Shown piece after piece: positions 1 to 5,724 of a stretch of DNA of 28,568 nt; the first letter of the stretch is position 1; each line of letters starts with the position of its first letter. The position numbers and the translations under genes are program-made. The DNA is from Lachnospiraceae bacterium UBA7050. GTDB lineage: Bacteria; Bacillota; Clostridia; Lachnospirales; Lachnospiraceae. The DNA lies in assembly GCA_002493905.1 (NCBI GenBank), contig DLAJ01000021.1, forward strand, positions 1 to 28,568, in the 5' to 3' direction. A model generated the notes under the pieces. It ran no database searches. It was not told the origin of the DNA and saw only the letters and a program-made list of their open reading frames with translations.

Positions 1-609
1 ATTCCTTACTTGACACAAGCAGACCTGATTCTGCTGCACCAGCCGATGGGAGACTATTTTGCGGCATACCGCGGAATTGAGAAGGCGTATAAAGACGGTC
101 TTGTAAAGGCGGTCGGCGTGGCGAATTTTTATCCGGCAATTCTTACCAACCTTTGCGAGACTGTGGAAATCATTCCGGCAGTCAATCAGGTGGAACTGCA
201 TCCGTTCTTTGTGCAGGAGGCGGCCCTTGAGAATATGAAAGCATACGGCGTAGTGCCGCAGGCATGGGGACCTCTGGCAGAGGGAAAGCATGGCATCTTT
301 ACTGATCCGGACCTTGTGGAAATCGGGAAAAAATACGGGAAGAGCGCGGCGCAGGTAGTGTTGAAATGGAATGCACAGCGGGGCGTGTCCATTATCCCGA
401 AATCGGTTCATGTGGAAAGAATGGAGCAGAACATTGACATCTGGGACTTTACTCTTACGGATGATGAGATGGCAAAAATTGCCGCAAAAGACTTAGGACA
501 CAGTGAGATTGTCAATCATGATGATCCGGCATTTGTCAAGATAATTGGGTCAAGAACAATATTTAAGAGATTTCCAAGCACTTGTCCGATTATGGCTTTT
601 GCTGCCTGA
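1..609 (+). pseudogene. Aldo/keto reductase, 5' end outside window, 3' end lost
   Basis: NADPH-dependent aldo/keto reductase of the diketogluconate-reductase/YtbE type, a cytosolic carbonyl reductase. The reading frame is open from base 1, so the N-terminal half with the catalytic Asp and Tyr lies outside. Visible are the LILLHQP strand, the VGVANFY and NQVELHPFF barrel strands, the IIPKSVH cofactor loop and the terminal helix ending near DDPAFVK. Family members normally finish about ten residues later. Here, from about base 541, the frame instead reads the antisense of a MATE exporter gene and stops at 607-609, adding roughly 23 foreign residues. The loss is small, so a folded enzyme is conceivable, but the C-terminal loop that shapes the substrate pocket is replaced. 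The joint is either a deletion/inversion scar or an assembly join. Confidence 0.8.
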
Positions 610-1100
610 CCCTCTGCCCGTAGAATGTTGGAATAGCAGTTTGAAATGAGGACAAACACACCGCTGAATGAAACAATCGTCAGGTAGCTTTTGGCATATT
701 CCCACGTATCCTCACTTGCCCCAATCAGTAACAGGATCGAATCCATAAAAAGCAGGAACAGAATACTCATCACAATACCCACAAGAACACATGCCCACAT
801 ACAGAAAGAGCATATTTTTTTTGCATACACTGTCTTTCCCTCACCCATAGCCCGTGAAATGACGGATGTTCCTCCTATGCCGAAAATGGTTCCAACCGCC
901 ATAAACATCAAAAAGACAGGGGTTGCCAGCGATACGGCGGCAACCTGATAGGCGTTATGTGTCTGCCCGATAAAAAAAGTATCCGCAAGATTATAGATCA
1001 GTACCATAAGCATAGCAACCATTGCAGGAATGGCATTTTTGATAACGGCCCAAGGGACGGACATCGTGCTGCAAGCTTCTAAAGAGTTTTCTTTTTTCAT
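516..1100 (-). pseudogene. MATE-family multidrug exporter, truncated after about 187 residues
   Basis: N-terminal part of a MATE (NorM/DinF-like) cation-coupled exporter. Visible features are the NLADTFFIG motif of helix 1, the GTSVISRAMGEG loop of helices 2-3, and several hydrophobic helices up to NIVLDPI. MATE proteins have about 450 residues and 12 helices; this frame is 194 residues with about five, so it should not transport. After LDPI the frame continues into antisense aldo/keto reductase sequence (LTNAGSS) and stops at 516-518. The start at 1098-1100 follows an AGGAAG site. It lies 84 bases downstream of the marR gene on the same strand, the usual MarR-MATE arrangement, with a palindrome just upstream that is repeated before marR. 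Confidence 0.85.
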
Positions 1101-1132
1101 TCATATACTTCCTATTTGAAAGCTTAATATTA

Positions 1133-1144
1133 AAAGCATGCTTT
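1133..1144. promoter_or_regulatory. Candidate MarR operator upstream of MATE gene
   Basis: Perfect 12-base palindrome AAAGCATGCTTT, 33 bases upstream of the MATE start, directly followed on the minus strand by the smaller palindrome TTAATATTAA. Its core AGCATGCT recurs at 1665-1672, just upstream of the marR promoter. Assigning it to MarR is inference. Confidence 0.5.
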
Positions 1145-1184
1145 CGAAGCGGCGATTTTTAATGCCCGCTCTTATGAACGGACA

Positions 1185-1610
1185 TTATTTCAGGGTTGCA
1201 CTGACTTTTTGGAGCAGACTGTTAAAAATACTTCGTTCTGTTTCAGTCAGCCCGGATAAAAGATGTTCCTCGGCTTCTTTCATATTCTGTTCGGCATTCC
1301 GGCAGCATTCTTCCCCCGATGGCGTTATTTGAACGAGCTTTACCCGTTTATCTGAAGAATCTCCAAATCCAGTGACGAGTCCCTTCTGTTCCAGGCGGCT
1401 GATGATTCCGGCAGTCGTAGACTGTGCTACATGAAGTATTTTTTCTAATTCCTTCAAAGAAATTCTTGGTTCTGGATAATCACGGATTGCCAGCAATGCG
1501 GATACCTGCGCAAACGTTAAATCCTGTTTCCGCAAAGTGTTATTTGCATTTTTTTCCAAGGTGCTGTTGATCTGCTTGATCAGCGCACCACAAGCGGTAT
1601 CATCTCTCAT
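1185..1610 (-). CDS. MarR-family transcriptional regulator
   Basis: Winged-helix MarR regulator, 141 residues from the ATG at 1608-1610. An AGAAGG site sits 8 bases upstream; an in-frame GTG at 1617-1619 would overlap that site and is less likely. The core shows LTFAQVSALLAIRDYPE, the recognition helix AQSTTAGIISRLEQKGLV, the wing DKRVKLVQITPSGEE, and a C-terminal dimerisation helix ending LLQKVSATLK. MarR proteins usually repress themselves and an adjacent exporter and are released by a small aromatic ligand or thiol oxidation. Here the adjacent exporter is the broken MATE gene, so the regulator may have lost its main target. A shared AGCATGCT palindrome at 1135-1142 and 1665-1672 suggests its operator. 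Confidence 0.9.
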   Translation of the reverse strand: MRDDTACGALIKQINSTLEKNANNTLRKQDLTFAQVSALLAIRDYPEPRISLKELEKILHVAQSTTAGIISRLEQKGLVTGFGDSSDKRVKLVQITPSGEECCRNAEQNMKEAEEHLLSGLTETERSIFNSLLQKVSATLK

Positions 1611-1634
1611 TTGCCGCACCTTCTTTCCGAGCTA

Positions 1635-1672
1635 AGCGTAGCACAATGCGGATTGAATGTCAATAGCATGCT
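1635..1672 (-). promoter_or_regulatory. marR promoter with upstream AGCATGCT site
   Basis: On the minus strand TTGACA (1663-1658) and TACGCT (1640-1635) are separated by exactly 17 bases, a good sigma-70 type promoter 25 bases before the marR start. The palindrome AGCATGCT (1665-1672) abuts the -35 box and overlaps the last codons of the hxlR-like gene. Repressor binding there would block the -35 region. Confidence 0.6.
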
Positions 1673-1989
1673 TTTTTTTTGTATTCGATTCCCCACGCCT
1701 CCATGGCGTCAATGATCGGACGCATGGACTCCCCCAATTCACTAAGGGCATATTCCACTCTTGGCGGCACTTCCGGATACACGGTGCGGGTAATAATACC
1801 GTCATTTTCCATGGAGCGCAGGCTGTCTGTTAAAACTTTCTGACTGATACCCTCTAAAGATTTTTGCAGTTCATTGAATCTCCAAGGTCTCAGGCGAAGA
1901 TTGCGCATAATCAGCAGTTTCCACTTATTCCCAATCAGCTGTACGGTTGTTGCAACAGGGCAGGCTGGAAGTTCTTCCTTTTTTACCAT
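1660..1989 (-). CDS. HxlR-family transcriptional regulator
   Basis: Winged-helix regulator of the HxlR/YodB group, 109 residues. It shows the near N-terminal Cys in CPVATTVQLIGNKW, the family signature KWKLLIMRNL, the RFNELQKSLEGISQKVLTDSL recognition region, and the acidic wing YPEVPPRVEYALSELG. In several characterised members (YodB, HypR) a Cys at this position senses quinones or other thiol-reactive electrophiles; that this one does so is inference. It is transcribed away from the radical-SAM peptide cassette that begins 253 bases upstream, a typical place for the cassette's regulator. Its target genes would include a quinone-oxidoreductase-like enzyme, a common partner of HxlR regulators. 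Confidence 0.9.
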   Translation of the reverse strand: MVKKEELPACPVATTVQLIGNKWKLLIMRNLRLRPWRFNELQKSLEGISQKVLTDSLRSMENDGIITRTVYPEVPPRVEYALSELGESMRPIIDAMEAWGIEYKKKACY

Positions 1990-2043
1990 AGCATTTCCTC
2001 TTTTCTTTCGGCGCTAACACCTATAAATGAATGTTATATTCAG

Positions 2044-2072
2044 ATTATAATGTAATGCGTTTCTGAAGGCAA
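2044..2072 (-). promoter_or_regulatory. Promoter of the HxlR regulator gene
   Basis: On the minus strand TTGCCT (2072-2067) and a perfect TATAAT (2049-2044) are 17 bases apart, 55 bases before the start codon. Confidence 0.6.
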
Positions 2073-2155
2073 CTCATTATGAAGCGAAAAAATAATTTCA
2101 CAGGCGCAGACCGCGGAATCACACAAAACTTACAATAAAGTAACTATCTAATAAA

Positions 2156-2169
2156 AAAGTGCGTACTTT
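2156..2169. promoter_or_regulatory. Candidate operator before the peptide cassette
   Basis: Inverted repeat AAAGT-gcgt-ACTTT about 75 bases upstream of the precursor start. It overlaps the expected -35 position of a weak promoter whose -10 could be TATAGA (2187-2192) or TAGAAT (2189-2194). No consensus -35 box is present. A repressor such as the divergent HxlR protein could act here; the assignment is inference. Confidence 0.35.
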
Positions 2170-2242
2170 CAAAATATGGAGTAATCTATAGAATAAAAAC
2201 TGCAGAGAGGAAAACTTTTCAAAAAAACAGGAGGTAACAAAA

Positions 2243-2407
2243 ATGGCACTTTCAAATTTATCTGGTTGGAATAACAATACGGGGACTTCTTCCGCTTGCG
2301 GTACGGGCTGCGGTTTTGCTGACAAACCTGCGGAAGCTCCGACAGCGTGCGGTTCTGCTGACAGGCCTGCGGAAGCTCCGACAGCCTGCGGTGCGTCCGA
2401 CAAATAA
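2243..2407 (+). CDS. ACGX-repeat RiPP precursor peptide
   Basis: A 54-residue peptide with a strong AGGAGG site (2229-2234) eight bases before the ATG. Residues 1-16 are polar without a secretion signal (MALSNLSGWNNN...), a likely leader. The rest carries four Cys-Gly units at Cys19, 23, 36 and 49, in contexts ACGT, GCGF, ACGS and ACGA. The last two sit in a 13-residue tandem repeat, PAEAPTACG preceded by AD(K/R). This matches the ACGX-repeat peptides known as small partners of radical SAM/SPASM enzymes; the match is by recall of the family pattern. The maturase gene follows 118 bases downstream. Expected chemistry is a radical-installed link at or near the Cys-Gly units, but the product is unknown to me. 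It is easy to miss because a minus-strand frame covers the same bases. Confidence 0.85.
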   Translation: MALSNLSGWNNNTGTSSACGTGCGFADKPAEAPTACGSADRPAEAPTACGASDK

Positions 2408-2437
2408 TTCCAACTGAAAAGGCGTTTTACCTTACCG

Positions 2438-2464
2438 GCTCCCGGAGTGTCCTACTCCGGGGGC
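2438..2464 (+). terminator. Intercistronic hairpin between precursor and maturase
   Basis: The arms CCCGGAGT (2441-2448) and ACTCCGGG (2454-2461) pair perfectly around a 5-base loop, and three further pairs including one wobble extend the stem to 2438-2464. No U-tract follows, so it is more likely a partial terminator or 3' mRNA stabiliser. Such elements in RiPP operons let precursor mRNA accumulate over enzyme mRNA. Confidence 0.6.
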
Positions 2465-2525
2465 ATATTACAAAATATCCGGCTTTGTGTCGTTCCGATA
2501 GAAAATTAACAAGGAGGTTTCGGCT

Positions 2526-3590
2526 ATGAAACAAAACTTTGCTGGAGCGAAACAAAGTTTCGCTTTTCAATGGCACATCACAGACGAGTGCGACCAACGC
2601 TGCAAACACTGTTACATCTTTTCTGAAAACAACTGTAAAGCATTGGATAGTATGTCTTGGGAACAAATGCAGTCTGTTTTTGAAAACTGCCTTGAAATGT
2701 GTGATAAATACAACCGCCTGCCCTATTTTTATCTTACTGGCGGCGATCCTATCCTGCACCCCAATTTTTGGAAGCTGTTAAACCTGTTCAAAGAAAACGG
2801 AATACCATTTACAATACTTGGCAATCCGTTTCACTTAAATGACGAGGTATGCAGGCAGTTAAAAGATATGGGCTGCGAAAAATATCAAATGTCCCTTGAC
2901 GGTATGGAAAAAACACATGACTGGTTTCGCAAACCCGGTTCTTTTGACTGCACACTGGAAAAAATACAGTGTATAAAAAAAGCAGGAATACGTTCCGTCA
3001 TTATGACTACCGTTTCCGGGACAAATATTTCTGAAATACCCGATATTATTGACACCGTAGTAAAACACAAAGTAGATGTTTTTGCATTTGCCCGCTATTG
3101 TCCCACAAGCGGGGAGAAAGAAACCGGAATGACCCCGCAGGAATACAGGACATTATTAGATACCTGCTATGCAAAATTCAAAGCCTATGAAGCGGCGGGG
3201 TGTGAAACATATTTTAACTTAAAAGACCACCTTTGGACGCTGTATCTGTATGAAAAAGGAATTTTCAAAATCCCGGAAAATGCAGAGCCGGATATGATAT
3301 ACGGCGGCTGCAACTGCGGAAACTGTCACTTAACGATTTTACCTACGGGGGATCTATATACCTGCCGGAGATTGAAAAGCAGGGTAGGAAATGTTTTCAC
3401 TGACAGGATAGCTGATGTTTGGGCAGGCAAAAATATGGAACGTTACCGGGAATACGGGAAATTTGAAAAATGTGCAAAATGTGAGCTGTTAAGGTTCTGC
3501 CGTGGCTGCCCCGCCGTAGCTTATGGCACAAACGGCGATTTCTATGGCGCAGACCCGCAATGTTGGAAGGACACGAGCCATGCAGTATAA
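2526..3590 (+). CDS. Radical SAM/SPASM peptide maturase, ACGX system
   Basis: Peptide-modifying radical SAM enzyme, 354 residues, cytosolic. The SAM cluster motif C22-x3-C26-x2-C29 (CDQRCKHCY) is followed by the GGDP motif at 72-75, and a C-terminal SPASM region has Cys262, 264, 267, 280, 316, 319, 325, 328 and 346 for auxiliary iron-sulfur clusters (GNCHLTILPTGDLYTC, then CAKCELLRFCRGCPA). Family members bind reduced clusters and SAM to make a 5'-deoxyadenosyl radical that creates thioether or other crosslinks in a precursor peptide. An AAGGAGG site precedes the ATG. No separate RRE leader-binding domain is visible. It belongs with the Cys-Gly-repeat peptide just upstream and I recall this family as the ACGX-system maturase. 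The N-terminus carries a KQNFA/KQSFA duplication over an mRNA hairpin. Confidence 0.9.
   Translation: MKQNFAGAKQSFAFQWHITDECDQRCKHCYIFSENNCKALDSMSWEQMQSVFENCLEMCDKYNRLPYFYLTGGDPILHPNFWKLLNLFKENGIPFTILGNPFHLNDEVCRQLKDMGCEKYQMSLDGMEKTHDWFRKPGSFDCTLEKIQCIKKAGIRSVIMTTVSGTNISEIPDIIDTVVKHKVDVFAFARYCPTSGEKETGMTPQEYRTLLDTCYAKFKAYEAAGCETYFNLKDHLWTLYLYEKGIFKIPENAEPDMIYGGCNCGNCHLTILPTGDLYTCRRLKSRVGNVFTDRIADVWAGKNMERYREYGKFEKCAKCELLRFCRGCPAVAYGTNGDFYGADPQCWKDTSHAV
2546..2564 (+). repeat. Hairpin inside the first codons of the maturase
   Basis: Perfect inverted repeat AGCGAAAC-aaa-GTTTCGCT covering about codons 7-13. It coincides with a short direct duplication that gives KQNFA then KQSFA in the protein. 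Structure this close to the start can damp translation; a role is inference. Confidence 0.45.
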
Positions 3591-3634
3591 GAAGTATGAG
3601 CAGAAGCGAACTTTGCATGGCAGAAAGGAGAAAA

Positions 3635-4597
3635 ATGAAAGCTGTAATTTTAACAAAAACCACTGAAAGTACCGAAATCAAAATAACGGAATGTCCCACG
3701 CCTGCAGGAAAGCCCGGCTGGGTGCTTGTCCATGTCAAGGCTTTTGGTATGAACCATTCCGAGCAGATATTAAGGAAATCAGAAATATCTGCCCCTTACA
3801 TTCAAAAACCCATTATTCCCGGCATTGAGTGTGTTGGGGAGATTGCGGACGCTTCCGACACCGCTTTTAGAGCCGGACAGAAAGTGATTGCCCTCATGGG
3901 CGGCATGGGACGTGAGTTTCATGGCAGCTATGCAGAATACGCCCTGCTCCCTGCACACCACGTTTTTGCGGTAGATACCAACCTATCATGGGATCGGCTT
4001 GCAGCGATAACCGAAACCTACTTTACCGCATGGGGCTCTCTCTCCACCTGTCTTTCCTTACAAAACAGCGACCACTTGCTTGTACGGGGCGGCACTTGCG
4101 CTTTAGGCTATGCGGCTATTCAGATAGCAAAGGCTTTAGGCTGTAAAGTCACCGCAACTACCCATAGAGAGAGCAAAATGCAGTTATTGAAAAATTGCGG
4201 GGCTGATGCGGTTTTGCTTGACAACGGCTCATTAAAGGGGCAGGCTTCAGGCATTACAAAAGCTTTGGAGCTGGTTGGAATAAAGACGCTGAAAGATACC
4301 ATGTTCTGCATGGAAAAAGGCGGGATAGTCTGCAATACGGGCAATCTTGGCGGTGTATATACATGGAATGGTTTTGACCCGATCAAAGACATTCCAAACG
4401 GCATTTATTTAACAGGCTTTTTCAGCAACACACCTACGCAGGAAGTGATCAATGATATATTTGCATTTTTGAATACACATCACCTTACCCCGCATATCGG
4501 AAAACAGTATCTTTTTTCGGATATTGCAAAGGCGTGTGAGGATATGGAAAACGGTAAAATAAACGGCAAAATTGTGATTGTCATGAATCGATATTGA
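3635..4597 (+). CDS. Quinone-oxidoreductase-like medium-chain dehydrogenase
   Basis: NAD(P)H-dependent oxidoreductase of the MDR superfamily, zinc-free quinone reductase type, 320 residues. I place the start at the ATG of 3635, which has AAAGGAG (3624-3630) five bases upstream; the frame is open to 3560 but that would overlap the maturase gene. The GroES-like half shows AFGMNHSE and IIPGIECVGE, without the Cys/His pair that binds catalytic zinc in alcohol dehydrogenases. The Rossmann half begins LLVRGGTCALGYAAIQIAKALG. It lies 44 bases after the maturase and 15 before the sirtuin, so co-transcription is likely. It may reduce quinones or enones, in line with the HxlR regulator nearby, or could be a tailoring reductase for the peptide; the sequence does not decide. 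Confidence 0.85.
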   Translation: MKAVILTKTTESTEIKITECPTPAGKPGWVLVHVKAFGMNHSEQILRKSEISAPYIQKPIIPGIECVGEIADASDTAFRAGQKVIALMGGMGREFHGSYAEYALLPAHHVFAVDTNLSWDRLAAITETYFTAWGSLSTCLSLQNSDHLLVRGGTCALGYAAIQIAKALGCKVTATTHRESKMQLLKNCGADAVLLDNGSLKGQASGITKALELVGIKTLKDTMFCMEKGGIVCNTGNLGGVYTWNGFDPIKDIPNGIYLTGFFSNTPTQEVINDIFAFLNTHHLTPHIGKQYLFSDIAKACEDMENGKINGKIVIVMNRY

Positions 4598-4612
4598 TAA
4601 GGAGGTATTGCC

Positions 4613-5461
4613 GTGCTGAGAGCTGTTACAGTCAAAGAAGCACAGATAAACAGACTTAAAGCAGAAATAGAAACCGCAGACGCTATCATTATCGGGGCAG
4701 GGGCAGGACTTTCCACTTCTGCCGGATTTACCTATTCGGGGAGTCGTTTTCGTCAATATTTTGCAGATTTTGAAAATAGATACGGCTTTCATGATATGTA
4801 TTCCGGCGGTTTTTATCATTATAAGACCCCGGAGGAGCACTGGGCATATTGGAGCCGTTATATTGAAGTAAACCGTTATCAGAATACGGAAAAACCTGTT
4901 TATGATAACCTGTTTAAGCTTGTAAAGGACAAAGATTATTTTGTCATTACAACCAATGTAGACCATTGCTTTCAAAAGGCTGGTTTTGATAAAAAACGGC
5001 TATTTTATACACAAGGAGATTACGGGCTTTTTCAATGTTCTGTTCCATGCTGTCAAATAACCTATGACAACCGGGAGATTATAAGACGTATGGTAAAAGA
5101 ACAAAAGGATATGCGTATTCCCTCTGAATTGCTTCCTAAATGTCCCGTTTGCGGAAAACCTCTCACTATGAATTTACGTTCTGATGATAAATTTGTTGAA
5201 AATGAGGGGTGGCATAAAGCAGCCATGCGGTATAATGATTTCATACGCCGTCACAAAAAGCTGCATATTCTCTTGTTGGAACTTGGTGTTGGCTATAATA
5301 CTCCGGGGATTATTAAATACCCGTTCTGGCAGATGACAGCGGAGAATCCGAAGGCTGTGTATGCCTGTATCAACTATGGGGAAGCCTGTGTACCCGAGGA
5401 AATTGCAAAACGCTCCATCAGTATCAGAGCAGACATTGGAGAGATACTGAAACAATTATAA
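4613..5461 (+). CDS. M-class sirtuin (SirTM-like), probable protein ADP-ribosyltransferase
   Basis: Sir2-fold NAD-dependent enzyme, 282 residues, starting at GTG with AAGGAGG (4599-4605) upstream. The NAD-binding segment is GAGAGLSTSAGFTYSG (28-43) rather than the deacetylase form ending in PDFR. The active site has T-T-N115-V-D117 and then Q134-G-D, where classical deacetylases have His-Gly. A zinc site is formed by Cys142, Cys146/147, Cys177 and Cys180. Gln in place of His is characteristic of the SirTM class, reported to ADP-ribosylate a lipoylated GcvH-like carrier encoded beside a macrodomain hydrolase. No macrodomain, GcvH-L or lipoate ligase is encoded next to it here; the neighbours are instead the peptide-modification cassette. 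ADP-ribosyl transfer is therefore a family inference and the target is unknown. Confidence 0.85.
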   Translation: MLRAVTVKEAQINRLKAEIETADAIIIGAGAGLSTSAGFTYSGSRFRQYFADFENRYGFHDMYSGGFYHYKTPEEHWAYWSRYIEVNRYQNTEKPVYDNLFKLVKDKDYFVITTNVDHCFQKAGFDKKRLFYTQGDYGLFQCSVPCCQITYDNREIIRRMVKEQKDMRIPSELLPKCPVCGKPLTMNLRSDDKFVENEGWHKAAMRYNDFIRRHKKLHILLLELGVGYNTPGIIKYPFWQMTAENPKAVYACINYGEACVPEEIAKRSISIRADIGEILKQL

Positions 5462-5540
5462 GACAGCAGATTTATGTGTTTTCTGGCTGGTTTCCAGAGA
5501 GGACGGACAACTGCGTCAAACGCTGGTTAGAATAATGGGT

Positions 5541-5674
5541 AGAATTGATACGATTTAATTCTATCACTTGGAAAATAGCACTGCTTTTGATGTTAATACG
5601 CTCACTCATTTGCGGATATGATGAAAATATCAGACCAATCGGGTCATAATCGGGTCATAAGAATTGACACGATT
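5541..5674 (+). repeat. Imperfect duplicated segment before the AlbA regulator
   Basis: AGAATTGATACGATT (5541-5555) and AGAATTGACACGATT (5660-5674) match at 14 of 15 positions and are both preceded by an ATAAT-GGGT-like stretch. The second copy contains the -35 box of the downstream promoter. The first copy also sits in an inverted repeat, TAGAATT (5540-5546) with AATTCTA (5557-5563). The rest of 5462-5540 shows no gene or recognisable site. Confidence 0.55.
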
Positions 5675-5692
5675 GACCTGATTTGATATAAT
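5637..5692 (+). promoter_or_regulatory. Consensus promoter with repeat operators for AlbA regulator
   Basis: TTGACA (5664-5669) and TATAAT (5687-5692) are 17 bases apart, a perfect consensus promoter. Immediately upstream are two tandem 11-base repeats AATCGGGTCAT (5637-5647, 5648-5658). The spacer holds TTGACCTGATT (5673-5683), an inverted copy with two mismatches. So strong a promoter with three related sites suggests tight repression, probably by the regulator it drives. Confidence 0.75.
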
Positions 5693-5724
5693 ATGCCCAG
5701 TGAATGAGTAAAGGAGATGGCGTT

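Noticed and set aside
2119..2403. Minus-strand frame with Ala/Gly/Ser/Pro repeats (AVGASAGLSA)
   Set aside because: It is the antisense shadow of the Cys-Gly-repeat precursor, whose plus-strand gene has a strong ribosome binding site and a maturase downstream.
3581..3667. Short plus-strand frame overlapping the maturase stop
   Set aside because: No ribosome binding site, and it only reads the leader and first codons of the dehydrogenase in another frame.
5637..5658. Tandem 11-base repeats as plasmid iterons or a CRISPR fragment
   Set aside because: Only two copies and no Rep or Cas gene; their position directly before a consensus promoter fits operators.
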